From NCBI RefSeq assembly GCF_016107305.1, contig NZ_RCVR01000033.1:1-52163 (forward strand): 52,163 nucleotides of DNA. The letters run 5' to 3'. A program made the translations under genes and the position numbers. The stretch is from Roseomonas sp. KE2513 (GTDB lineage: Bacteria > Pseudomonadota > Alphaproteobacteria > Acetobacterales > Acetobacteraceae). Below are positions 38,997 to 47,488 of the stretch, one piece after another (within the stretch, counting starts at the first letter, position 1; each line of letters opens with the position of its first letter). A model generated the notes under the pieces. It saw only the letters and a list, made by a program, of their open reading frames with translations. It ran no database searches and was not told where the DNA came from.

Positions 38997-41350
38997 GCGG
39001 CACTCCCGGAGGCTTGGGGATCGATGAGCGCGAGCAGGTCTACCGGCGATAGCGGGACCTGGGCGATGCGGACACCGAAGGGCGAGAGCGCATCCTCGAT
39101 AGCGGAGGCGATGGCGGCGGGCACGGGGATCACCCCCGCCTCTCCCACGCCCTTGATGCCCAGCGGGTTCAGCGGAGTGGGGCTGTGCATGTGCAGGATG
39201 CGCACGGGCGGCATCTCGGTCGCGGTCACCAGCAGGTAGTCCGCGAGCGTCGTGGAGGTGGGCTGTGCCTCCTCGTCGTAGCGCATGTGCTCGAACAACG
39301 CGTTGCCGATGCCGTGGGCGATGCCGCCCATGAGTTGCCCGTCCACGATGCGCGGGTGCAGCGCGTTGCCGCAATCATGCGCGAAGACGAGGTTGTTGAT
39401 GGTGACGCCGCCGGTCTCGGCATCCACTTCCACCTCTGCCACCGCGGTGCCGTTGGCATAGGCCATGGCGTCGATCACAACCTCCTCGCTCGCGGCGAGG
39501 CCGGGGCCGCGGCCACCGGGGATGGCGAAGCCGGGCGTGCCCGCCACCGCGCGCGCGACGGCGGCGAGCGTGACCTTCATCTCCGGCACGCCCTTCACCT
39601 GCACGGCATCGCCCTCGATCTCGAGGTCGCCCTCCGCCGCCTCCAGCATCGTCGCCGCAACGTGCAGCACCTTCTCCCGCACGCGGGTGGCGGCAACATG
39701 CGCCGAACTGCCCGCGAGCACGGCCTGACGGCTGTTGGAGCCGCCAATGCCCATCGGCGCGGCCGCCGTGTCGCCGGCGATGACCTGCACGCGCGACATG
39801 TCGCCGCCGAGCTGTTCGGCCACGAGCTGCGCGAGCATGGTGTGGGTGGACTGCCCCATCGCCGCCGCCCCGGTCGCGACGACAATGCGGCCGGACGGCT
39901 CGATGCGGACCGAGACGTGCTCGAAGGGGCCGCGTCCCGTCCCCTCCACGTAGTTGGCGACACCGATGCCGAGGTAGCGGCCCTGTGCCCGGGCGGCGCG
40001 CTGGCGTTCGGGGAAGCCAGCCCAGTCGGCGCCTTCCAGGGCCATGGCCTGGCAGCGCGGGTAATCGCCGCTGTCCAGCACCACCTGCATGCCGCCGCGC
40101 GTCTTCAGCGGTGTCGCGTAGGGCATGCGCTCACCGGGTACGAGATTGCGGCGGCGGATCTCCCCACGGTCGATGCCCAGGCCTCGCGCGGCTCTGTCGA
40201 GCAGCCGTTCCATGGCGAAGACGCCCTGCGGCTGGCCCGCGCCGCGCACGGGGGTGGTCGGCACCTTGTTCGTCACCGCCACCTTCATGGCCATGCGGAA
40301 GGCGGGCACGACATAGGGGAGCGGCATGGCCGAGACCGCGCCCTGCGGGATGTTCACGCCGCGCGCCGTCCAGGCTCCATGGTCATGCACCAGCGTGCCG
40401 CGCAGGCCGAGGATGCGGCCCTCGCCGTCCGTCGCCAGCTCCACGTCCCAGGACTGGTCGCGCTCCTGCGTGGTGGCGACGAAATGCTCGCCGCGATCCT
40501 CGATCCACTTCACGGGGCGGCCGAGAAGGCGGGCCGCGAGGGTGACCACCACCTCCTCCGGATAGAAGATGAGCTTCGGGCCGAAGCCGCCGCCGACATC
40601 CGGGGTGATGACACGGATCGCCCGCTCATCCAGGCCGAGGAGATCGCAGAGGAGGCGGTGCGCGGTGTGCGGGGTCTGGGTGCTGCTCCAGACCGTCAGC
40701 CGGTCCTCCAGCGGGTCGGGGCGGGCGACGACGCCGCGGCACTCCATGGAGTGGCTGCCGCCGCGATGGATCGACAGATGCTCGGCAAAGCGGTGCGGGG
40801 CGGTGGCAAACACCGCGTCCACCGCGCCGTACTCGAGCACCAGCTCCGCGGCGAGGTTCGAGGACGCGTCACGATGGGCGGTCGGCGCGTCGGGCTCCAG
40901 GGCGGCGACGCAGTCGGCGACCGGCGGCAGGGGATCATACTCCACCTCCACCAGCGCCGCGGCATCCTCGGCCAGGTGGCGGCTCTCGGCGATCACCACC
41001 GCCACCGCCTCGCCGACATGCACCACCTCCGTCTGCGCCAGCACGGGGCGGTGCAGCTCCTGCCGATAGGCTGGGCTGGGAAGCGCGACGACCAGACGCG
41101 TGTCATTCAGGTGCGGCGCGAGATCGTCCAGGGTGAACACCGCGTGCACGCCCGGCAATGCGCGGGCCGCCTCGGTGTCGATGTGAGCAATCGCTGCGTG
41201 CGCGTGGGGGGAGCGCAGGAAGGCGGCGTGCAGCAGGCCGGGCGGCGCAATGTCGTCCACGAAGCGGCCCCGGCCGCGGATCAGCGCGGCGTCCTCCACG
41301 CGCGGCACGTCGCGGCCGACGAGGCGCATCGTTGCGGGCATGGCGGTCAT
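38993..41350 (-). CDS. xanthine dehydrogenase-family molybdopterin-binding subunit (cassette B)
   Basis: This 785-residue large subunit belongs to the CO dehydrogenase/xanthine oxidase family, which hydroxylates carbons next to ring nitrogens or aldehydes using water. Seen are the N-terminal domain (VPRVEDAALIRGRGRFVDDI), the first cofactor segment TPDVGGGFGPK, the PVRGAGQPQG loop and the catalytic Glu in GVGEAG near the C-terminus. The active-site loop does not carry the AYRGAGR/AYRCSFR pattern that marks form I CO dehydrogenase. It overlaps the 2Fe-2S gene by four bases upstream and pyrC by four bases downstream. Confidence 0.92.
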   Translation of the reverse strand: MTAMPATMRLVGRDVPRVEDAALIRGRGRFVDDIAPPGLLHAAFLRSPHAHAAIAHIDTEAARALPGVHAVFTLDDLAPHLNDTRLVVALPSPAYRQELHRPVLAQTEVVHVGEAVAVVIAESRHLAEDAAALVEVEYDPLPPVADCVAALEPDAPTAHRDASSNLAAELVLEYGAVDAVFATAPHRFAEHLSIHRGGSHSMECRGVVARPDPLEDRLTVWSSTQTPHTAHRLLCDLLGLDERAIRVITPDVGGGFGPKLIFYPEEVVVTLAARLLGRPVKWIEDRGEHFVATTQERDQSWDVELATDGEGRILGLRGTLVHDHGAWTARGVNIPQGAVSAMPLPYVVPAFRMAMKVAVTNKVPTTPVRGAGQPQGVFAMERLLDRAARGLGIDRGEIRRRNLVPGERMPYATPLKTRGGMQVVLDSGDYPRCQAMALEGADWAGFPERQRAARAQGRYLGIGVANYVEGTGRGPFEHVSVRIEPSGRIVVATGAAAMGQSTHTMLAQLVAEQLGGDMSRVQVIAGDTAAAPMGIGGSNSRQAVLAGSSAHVAATRVREKVLHVAATMLEAAEGDLEIEGDAVQVKGVPEMKVTLAAVARAVAGTPGFAIPGGRGPGLAASEEVVIDAMAYANGTAVAEVEVDAETGGVTINNLVFAHDCGNALHPRIVDGQLMGGIAHGIGNALFEHMRYDEEAQPTSTTLADYLLVTATEMPPVRILHMHSPTPLNPLGIKGVGEAGVIPVPAAIASAIEDALSPFGVRIAQVPLSPVDLLALIDPQASGSAA

Positions 41351-41832
41351 GCCCGTGCTTCCCGCAGCGCCCGCGCGGCCTCCATCGTCGCCGCGACGAT
41401 GCTGTCATAGCCCGTGCAGCGGCAGAGATTGCCGGAGATGGCGACCCGCACTTCCTCCTCCGTCGGATCCGGGCTGTCCTTCAGGAATTCGGCGAGGGTG
41501 GTCAGCATCCCCGGCGTGCAGAAGCCGCATTGCAGCCCGTGGTTGGCGCAGAAGGCGGCCTGCAGAGGGTGAAGCGGGCCGTTATCGGGCGCCAGCCCCT
41601 CCACGGTGGTGACGGACCGCCCCTCGGCCTGAACCGCCAGGATGAGACAGGCGCGGACCGCACGGCCGTCCAGCAGCACCGTACAGGCGCCGCAGACACC
41701 GTGCTCGCAGCCGAGATGCGTGCCGGTCAGCCCCAGCGTGCCGCGCAGGAAATCGGCGAGGTGCTGGCGGACGGGCGTCTCGGCCTCGTGGCGCGCGCCG
41801 TTGACGGTCAGGGCGATGCGGCGCGCCGTCAT
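41347..41832 (-). CDS. 2Fe-2S subunit of hydroxylase cassette B
   Basis: This 161-residue small subunit passes electrons from the molybdenum site to FAD. It carries the plant-type cluster motif CEHGVCGACTVLLDG and the second cluster motifs CGFCTPGM and CRCTGY. The start ATG at 41832 overlaps the stop of the FAD gene, and its end overlaps the large-subunit gene. The order FAD, 2Fe-2S, molybdopterin repeats in the upstream cassette A. Confidence 0.95.
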   Translation of the reverse strand: MTARRIALTVNGARHEAETPVRQHLADFLRGTLGLTGTHLGCEHGVCGACTVLLDGRAVRACLILAVQAEGRSVTTVEGLAPDNGPLHPLQAAFCANHGLQCGFCTPGMLTTLAEFLKDSPDPTEEEVRVAISGNLCRCTGYDSIVAATMEAARALREARA

Positions 41833-42689
41833 ACGGCGGCCCGTGCGGCGGCGGTCTCCAGCGCGCGCCGCGTGAGCACGGCGGACAGGCGGCGACGATA
41901 CCAGGCAGGGGCCTGCGGGTCGCTCATTGCCTCGATGCCCGCACATTCGGCGGCGGCAGCGCCGAAGGTGGCTTCGGAAGGAGCCCCGCCGACCAGCATT
42001 GCCTCCGCCGTGCGCAGACGCAGCGGCCCGGCCCCGACGCCGCCGAGGGTGAGTGAGGCGCGCGCGATCCGGCTGCCCTCAAGGACCAGCAGCACCGCGG
42101 CGGAGACGATGGCGTAGTCGCCGTGTCGGCGCGCGAACTCGGTGAACGCTGTGCCGTGGCCGGCGGGGGGTACGGGAAGGCGGATAGCGGTCAGCATCTC
42201 TTCCGGCGCCAGCGCGGGGGTCATGAAGCCCACTGGAAAGTCGTGGATGGACAGCTCGCGTATGCCCGCCGACCCCTGCACCTCCAGCACCGCATCCAGT
42301 GCCGTGGCGACCGCCACCAATTCCGCGGAGGGATCGAGGTTGCAGAGGGAGCCGCCGATCGTGCCGCGGTTGCGCGTCTGGCGGTGCCCAACATGCGAGA
42401 GAGCCTCGGCCAGCAGCGGCAAGCGGGCGCGGATTACCTCGCTCTCCTCGATGTCGCGCTGGCGGGTCATGGCGCCGATCCGGATCGAGCCGCCCTCCTC
42501 CATGATCCCTGTCAGGCCTTCCACGCGGTTGAGGTCGATCAGGTGGTCGGGAAAGGCGACGCGCATGTTCAACATGGGCATCAGGGACTGCCCGCCCGCG
42601 AGAAGCCGCGCGTTGTCGAGCGAGGCGAGCAGGTCCAGCACCTCCTCGATGCTGCGGGGATCGTGATAGGCGAAGGGCGCGGGCTTCAT
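41829..42689 (-). CDS. FAD-binding subunit of hydroxylase cassette B
   Basis: This 286-residue medium subunit has the CoxM-type FAD motifs ARLLAGGQSLMPML near residue 28 and RNRGTIGGSLCNLDPSAEL near residue 107. Its N-terminus MKPAPFAYHDPRS is close to that of the cassette A subunit (MKPAPFRYHAPRT), so the cassettes share an ancestor. The ATG at 42689 overlaps the end of the cassette A large-subunit gene by four bases, making the two cassettes one transcript. Confidence 0.94.
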   Translation of the reverse strand: MKPAPFAYHDPRSIEEVLDLLASLDNARLLAGGQSLMPMLNMRVAFPDHLIDLNRVEGLTGIMEEGGSIRIGAMTRQRDIEESEVIRARLPLLAEALSHVGHRQTRNRGTIGGSLCNLDPSAELVAVATALDAVLEVQGSAGIRELSIHDFPVGFMTPALAPEEMLTAIRLPVPPAGHGTAFTEFARRHGDYAIVSAAVLLVLEGSRIARASLTLGGVGAGPLRLRTAEAMLVGGAPSEATFGAAAAECAGIEAMSDPQAPAWYRRRLSAVLTRRALETAAARAAV

Positions 42690-45034
42690 GCGGCGCCGTC
42701 CAGCATACGGCGCACCTGCGCGGGCAGGATGGGCAGGGAGGTGACGGCACCGGGCCGGCGCAGCGCGTCGTCCACGGCCGCGGCGAAGGCGGCACCGACC
42801 GCGTTCGTCCCCCCCTCCCCGGCGCCCTTCACGCCCAGCGGGTTGAGCGGGCTCGGCGCGTCCTCGGCGATCAGCACGTCCACCACCGGCATCTCGGCGA
42901 TGGTGGGGATGAGGTAGTCGGCGAAGGTGGTGGAGAGCGGCTGGCCCTGCGGGTCGTAGCGGAACTCCTCGAAGAGCGCGCCGCCGAGGCCCTGGGCGAA
43001 GCCGCCGCGGATCTGTCCCTCCACCAGCACCGGGTTGATCGCCCGGCCGATGTCGTTGGCGACGAGGTAGCGCTCCACCGTGACCGCACCTGTGCCGCGG
43101 TCGATGCGCAGTTGCGCGAGGTGCACGCCGTAGGGATAGGCCATGTGGTCGCTCCAGAACCACCGTTCGGCGGTCAGGCCGGGCGTGCGGCCGCGCATCT
43201 CCGGCGCGTTCGGGCCCATGCGGCGGGCGACCTCTGCGAGCGTCACCGAAGGACCGGTCGCGCCATCGGCGCGGCACACCACGCCTTCGGCGATCGTCAG
43301 CTCGGAGGGAGGGAGTTGCAGCAGCGTGCCCGCCGTCTCCAGCGCCATTTCCCGCACGGCCAGCGCCGCCTCCCAGGTGGCGGAGCCGGACATGACGGTG
43401 ACGCGGGAGGCATGGGCGCCGTTGCCGAATTCGATCCGGTCCGTGCGGCCATGGACGACGCGGACACGCGCGTAATCGACGCCCAACGCCTCTGCGCAGA
43501 TCTGCGCCAGGACCGTCTCGACGCCCTGCCCCACCGAGGCCGCGCCGCTGACCAGTTCCACCGCACCCGTCGCATCGATGGAAATGCGCACCCCGTCCGA
43601 GGGGCCGAGGCCGCTCTTCTCGACGAAGAAAGCGAGGCCGGCGCCGACGCACTCGCCGGCGGCGCGTCGGGCAGCCAATTCCTCCTGCATCGCGTCCCAG
43701 CCGAAGCGCGCGAGCGCCTTGTCCAGCAAGCCCTCGTAGTCGCCGGAATCGAGGATGATGTCCGTGCCGAGCGTGTCGAGCGGGCGCGCAAAGGGCATCT
43801 CGGCGGCGGCGACGAGGTTGCGGCGCCGCACCTCCACCGGATCGAGGCCGAGGCGGTGGGCAATGGCGTCCATCAGCCGCTCCCGCACGAAGGTCGTCTC
43901 GAAGCGGCCGGGGGCACGGTAGGTGGCGGCGGGGGTCTTGTTGGTCAGGCGGAAATGCCCAGCCACGCGGTAGGCCGGTAGGCGATAGGGCCCGGGCAGC
44001 ATGCCTGCCGCCAGGTCCGCCACGCGCGCGCCGTGGGTGCGGACATAGGCGCCCTGGTCGTGAAAGAAGGCATCGTCGATCGCGAGCAGCCGGCCCTCTG
44101 CGTCCACCGCGGCGCGGATGCGGTGGTGCTGTTCGCGCGAGTGATTGGTGGCGACGAAGTGCTCGCGCCGGTCCTCGATCCACTTGATGGGCCGGCGCAG
44201 GCGCAGCGCCGCGGCGCAGACGAGCAGGTCCTCCGGATAGAGCTCGCCCCGTACGCCGAAGCCGCCGCCGACATGCCCCTCGAAGAGGTGCACGCCGTTC
44301 GGCGGGCGGCCGAGCAGGCGGGCGATCTCGTCGCGGTTCCAGTGCTGCTTCTTGGCGGTGCCGTGCAGCTCCAGCACGTCGGACGAGGCGTCATAGCGGG
44401 CGATGGCGCCGCGCGTCTCCAGCGGCACGCCGGAATGGCGGCCGACCGAGAGTTCCAGTTCGACCACCGCGTGCGCCGCGCGGAACGCGGCGCCGACCTC
44501 GCCGTACTCCTTGCGGACAACCGTGGGCTCCGTATCGAGGCCCGGGGCGAATTCAGCCGGCGGCGCGGTGGCGTCGAGCAGCACGGGAAGCTCCTCCGCC
44601 TCCACTACCACCATCTCGGCCGCGTCCTCGGCGCGATAGGCGTCGTCGGCGAAAACGACGGCGACGGGTTCACCCACATAACGCAGCCGGTCGCGCGCGA
44701 GGACCGGCTGGCAATACGGTTCAAGGCCCCGCACCTTCGTCGCGCGGAAGGGGATGGGCGGGATCTCCGCCACGTCCTCCGCGGTCCAGACCGCGACGAC
44801 ACCGGGCATGGTGCGCGCGGCGGAGGCGTCCACGCGCAGGAGGCGGGCATGGGCGAGTTCGGCGCGAACCACGCGCATGTGGAGCTGGCGCGGGAAGTTC
44901 ACGTCGGCGGCGAAGCGCCCCTCGCCGCGCAGCAGCGGCCCGTCCTCAATGCGAGCGACGCCCCGGCCAACCACCTTGCCGGGGCCGGCGGGCAGGATGT
45001 GGCGGGCAGCCTCGGGGGTGATGCCATCCATCAT
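42686..45034 (-). CDS. xanthine dehydrogenase-family molybdopterin-binding subunit (cassette A)
   Basis: This 782-residue large subunit has GRGVARIEDGPLLRGEGRFAADV at the N-terminus, the cofactor segment GHVGGGFGVRGEL, TYRAPGRFETTF in the active-site loop, and the catalytic Glu in GVKGAGEGG. It differs in the active-site loop from the cassette B subunit, which suggests a different substrate or ring position. An ATG three bases further in is equally possible. It is coupled by four-base overlaps on both sides. Confidence 0.93.
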   Translation of the reverse strand: MMDGITPEAARHILPAGPGKVVGRGVARIEDGPLLRGEGRFAADVNFPRQLHMRVVRAELAHARLLRVDASAARTMPGVVAVWTAEDVAEIPPIPFRATKVRGLEPYCQPVLARDRLRYVGEPVAVVFADDAYRAEDAAEMVVVEAEELPVLLDATAPPAEFAPGLDTEPTVVRKEYGEVGAAFRAAHAVVELELSVGRHSGVPLETRGAIARYDASSDVLELHGTAKKQHWNRDEIARLLGRPPNGVHLFEGHVGGGFGVRGELYPEDLLVCAAALRLRRPIKWIEDRREHFVATNHSREQHHRIRAAVDAEGRLLAIDDAFFHDQGAYVRTHGARVADLAAGMLPGPYRLPAYRVAGHFRLTNKTPAATYRAPGRFETTFVRERLMDAIAHRLGLDPVEVRRRNLVAAAEMPFARPLDTLGTDIILDSGDYEGLLDKALARFGWDAMQEELAARRAAGECVGAGLAFFVEKSGLGPSDGVRISIDATGAVELVSGAASVGQGVETVLAQICAEALGVDYARVRVVHGRTDRIEFGNGAHASRVTVMSGSATWEAALAVREMALETAGTLLQLPPSELTIAEGVVCRADGATGPSVTLAEVARRMGPNAPEMRGRTPGLTAERWFWSDHMAYPYGVHLAQLRIDRGTGAVTVERYLVANDIGRAINPVLVEGQIRGGFAQGLGGALFEEFRYDPQGQPLSTTFADYLIPTIAEMPVVDVLIAEDAPSPLNPLGVKGAGEGGTNAVGAAFAAAVDDALRRPGAVTSLPILPAQVRRMLDGAA

Positions 45035-45522
45035 GCAGCCCCTTCCGTGCTCATCGCGTCCGCCGCCGCGCGGATCGCGCGTGCGATGTTGGCGTAACCG
45101 GTGCAGCGGCAGAGATTGGAGGAGAGCGCCTCCACCAACGCCTCGTCGCTAATGCCAGGGTCCGTCTCCAAGATGGCGGTTCCGAGCATGAGGAAGCCTG
45201 GGGTGCAGTAGCCGCATTGCAGGGCGTGGTTCTCGGCGAAAGCGCGCTGCAGCGGGTTCAGCGCGCCGCCCTTGGCCAAACCTTCCACCGTGCGGATCGC
45301 GCGGCCCTCCGCCTGCACGGCGAAGAGAAGGCAGGCGCGCACGGGCTGCCCGTCCATCAGCACGGTGCAGGCGCCGCAGACGCCATGCTCGCAGCCGAGA
45401 TGCGTGCCAGTCAGGCCGCAATCCTCGCGCAAGGCATCGGCCAGGGTGCGGCGCGCCTCCACGCGGATGGCGTGGGCCTGGCCGTTCAAGGTGAGGGTGA
45501 GGTCGTGCATGGCGTCGCTCAT
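45031..45522 (-). CDS. 2Fe-2S subunit of hydroxylase cassette A
   Basis: This 163-residue small subunit has the cluster motifs CEHGVCGACTVLMDG, CGYCTPGF and CRCTGY. It would carry electrons to the FAD subunit encoded just upstream. The ATG at 45522 overlaps the FAD stop, and a second in-frame ATG lies four codons later. It is clearly similar to the cassette B protein over its whole length. Confidence 0.95.
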   Translation of the reverse strand: MSDAMHDLTLTLNGQAHAIRVEARRTLADALREDCGLTGTHLGCEHGVCGACTVLMDGQPVRACLLFAVQAEGRAIRTVEGLAKGGALNPLQRAFAENHALQCGYCTPGFLMLGTAILETDPGISDEALVEALSSNLCRCTGYANIARAIRAAADAMSTEGAA

Positions 45523-46376
45523 GGCGCGGGCATCCCCGCCGCGGCCGAGAGGGCGCGCCGGATGACGGTTTCGGCGAGATCGAGGCGGTAAGGATCCTCG
45601 TCCACGGGCACGAGGCCAGCACGGGCGGTGGTGGCGGCCTCGCGGAACAGCGCCTCGGAGGGCGCGCGACCAGCGAGCAGCGCTTCCGCTTCCAAAAGTC
45701 GGCGCGGACGGTCCTCTACGGCGCCGAGCCCGAGGCGCGGCGCGGCGATCACCCCCTCGCGCAGTTCCAGAACGGCGAGCGCGGCGGCCTGGGCGAAGTC
45801 CCCCGCGCGGCGGCTGAACTCGTGGAAGCCCGTGTGAGCGGCGTCGGACAGGACCGGCAGGCGCAGTTCCACCAGGATCTCGTCCGGGGCGAGGGCCGTG
45901 GTCATGAAGCCGCCGAAGAAAGCATCGGCCTCGATTACCCGCTCCCCCCGTAGGCTGCGCACATGGAAGCGGGCGCCGAGGGTTGCGGCCAGGAGGCACC
46001 ATTCGGAGGCCGGGTCGGCATTCGCCAGGCTGCCGCAGACGGTGCCGCGGGTGCGGATCGGTAGGTGCGCGATCTGGCCGCGCACCACCTCCAGCAGCCG
46101 GCCGAGCGGGCCGGGCACCGCTCCCTCCCCCAGCGCCGCGTGGCGGACGAGGGGGCCGACGCGCAGCCATCCGTCCTCGACAGCCAGCCGGTCGAAGCCG
46201 GCGACGTTGTTGATGTCCACAAGGTGCGAGGGGCGCGCGACCCGTAGTGCCATGGCGGGCACGAGGCTTTGCCCCCCCGCGATCACCCGCCCCTCCTCCG
46301 GAGCCAGTTCCGCCAGGAGGGAAAGGGCCTCCGCCTCGGTGCGGGGCGCGTGGTAGCGGAAGGGGGCCGGCTTCAT
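45519..46376 (-). CDS. FAD-binding subunit of hydroxylase cassette A
   Basis: This 285-residue CoxM-type subunit has EGRVIAGGQSLVPAMALR and TRGTVCGSLANADPASEW for FAD binding. It is the first gene of the nine-kilobase operon. An operator palindrome lies about 90 bases upstream, between it and the GntR gene. The ribosome site before the ATG at 46376 is weak. Confidence 0.93.
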   Translation of the reverse strand: MKPAPFRYHAPRTEAEALSLLAELAPEEGRVIAGGQSLVPAMALRVARPSHLVDINNVAGFDRLAVEDGWLRVGPLVRHAALGEGAVPGPLGRLLEVVRGQIAHLPIRTRGTVCGSLANADPASEWCLLAATLGARFHVRSLRGERVIEADAFFGGFMTTALAPDEILVELRLPVLSDAAHTGFHEFSRRAGDFAQAAALAVLELREGVIAAPRLGLGAVEDRPRRLLEAEALLAGRAPSEALFREAATTARAGLVPVDEDPYRLDLAETVIRRALSAAAGMPAP

Positions 46377-46461
46377 GCGCGGCGAAGGGCCCTGCCCAGG
46401 GGCCTCCTGCTCCGGTTCATCGCCATGAGGACGCCTCCGCGCGGGCCGGCGCCCGCCACCA

Positions 46462-46477
46462 TAATGTCAGGACATTT
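46462..46477. promoter_or_regulatory. operator copy 2, TAATGTC-AG-GACATTT
   Basis: This palindrome differs from copy 1 only in the spacer and the last base. It lies in the 136-base gap between the GntR gene end (46513) and the start of the hydroxylase operon (46376), so it is placed to control that operon. Confidence 0.75.
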
Positions 46478-46512
46478 GACGCGGGGCGTGTTGCTACGTC
46501 AAGCCCGACGGT

Positions 46513-47349
46513 TCAGCGCACCCCCGATTGGATCGGCGAGTCGAGCGTGAACTGGAAGCGCTCACCGTGGAACCACACTGTGCCGTGCAGCACCGGCGCG
46601 CCGGAAGCGGCGAAGTAGGTGTGCTCCGTGTGCAGGAGCGGCGTGCGGCCGGGCACGTCCAGTGAGCGGGCGATGCGCGCCTCCGTCGGGATGCAGCGCA
46701 CGGTGTTGGTGATTCGCGCGGGCGACGCACCCAGCGCCGCCGTCAGCAGGGAGATGATGGCCATCTCCTGCAGCATCTCCTCCGTCACCTGGCGGGCGAC
46801 GAACAGCGGCAGGTAGCGCTGCTCGAAGGCGAAGACCTCCTCGTCCAGGAAGCGCAGGCGCTCGATATGCTCTACCGCCTCGCCGGTCTTCAGCCCAAGG
46901 CGCTGGGCGACGGCCGCGGGGGCCGGCACCTCCCGCCGTTCAAGAAGCCGGAAGCGCACGGTGCGGCGGGCGGCGCGCATCTCGTCCTCGAAGGCGAGGC
47001 TGACATCGTGGTTCAGCCGCTCCGGCGCCACGAAGGTGCCCCGCCCCCGCCCGCGCGCGACGAGGCCCATGGAGACGAGCTGCGCCATCGCCTGACGCAC
47101 AGTGGGCCGGCTGACGCCGAAATAGGCCATGCACTCCAGCTCGGTTGGCAGGGCATGGCCCACCAGCGCCGCGTGGCGCGCCTGGATGGGCGCCGAGAGC
47201 CGCTCAGCGAGTTGCATGTAGAGTGGCATAGCGCTTGAAAGGTCGAGCGGCGGCAGGCTCTCCAGTGCGAAGGCTCCGGGTGCGTCGCGGCCGGGAATCC
47301 GGTCCGGGACGTCTCGGGCGGGCTCGGCACGGGGATGGACAGGGGGCAT
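46513..47349 (-). CDS. GntR-family regulator (HutC/UTRA subfamily)
   Basis: This 278-residue regulator has a winged helix at about residues 43-110 (LYMQLAERLSAPIQ, then FGVSRPTVRQAMAQLVSMGLVARGRGRGTFVA) and a UTRA effector domain after residue 125 that usually binds a small carboxylate or amine. About 40 N-terminal residues precede the HTH. GAGAAAGG lies before the ATG. It sits between two copies of a palindrome, one on each flank, and is the prime candidate to bind them. It probably represses the operon until a pathway substrate binds. Confidence 0.92.
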   Translation of the reverse strand: MPPVHPRAEPARDVPDRIPGRDAPGAFALESLPPLDLSSAMPLYMQLAERLSAPIQARHAALVGHALPTELECMAYFGVSRPTVRQAMAQLVSMGLVARGRGRGTFVAPERLNHDVSLAFEDEMRAARRTVRFRLLERREVPAPAAVAQRLGLKTGEAVEHIERLRFLDEEVFAFEQRYLPLFVARQVTEEMLQEMAIISLLTAALGASPARITNTVRCIPTEARIARSLDVPGRTPLLHTEHTYFAASGAPVLHGTVWFHGERFQFTLDSPIQSGVR

Positions 47350-47419
47350 AGCGGCCTTTCTCGGACGTCCGTACCCTCTAGACCAGGATGGGTCCTGCGT
47401 CGAAAAATGTGCCCGGCGG

Positions 47420-47450
47420 TTGACACCGCCTCGCGCTCGGGAAGTATTGT
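47420..47450 (+). promoter_or_regulatory. candidate sigma-70 promoter of the acyl-CoA ligase gene
   Basis: A perfect TTGACA (47420-47425) is followed by TATTGT (47445-47450) after 19 bases, or by the weaker AAGTAT after 16. The -10 box overlaps operator copy 3, so bound regulator would block RNA polymerase. Confidence 0.5.
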
Positions 47451-47460
47451 CCTGACATTA
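47445..47460. promoter_or_regulatory. operator copy 3, TATTGTC-CT-GACATTA
   Basis: This copy has one mismatch to the perfect TAATGTC-N2-GACATTA dyad. It lies 28 bases before the acyl-CoA ligase ATG and 95 bases before the divergent GntR gene, so it could give both control of the ligase operon and autoregulation. Confidence 0.75.
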
Positions 47461-47488
47461 GGGCGGAACGGCCCGCCGGGCGAGGCGC

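Noticed and set aside
39185-41410. A 741-codon plus-strand open frame antisense to the cassette B large subunit
   Set aside because: The minus strand encodes a clear molybdopterin subunit with all motifs. The plus frame is His/Arg/Gly-rich without domains, as expected opposite a GC-rich gene.
38993-46376. The hydroxylases as form I aerobic CO dehydrogenase
   Set aside because: Neither large subunit has the AYRCSFR-type active-site loop of true CoxL, and no accessory cox genes are present.
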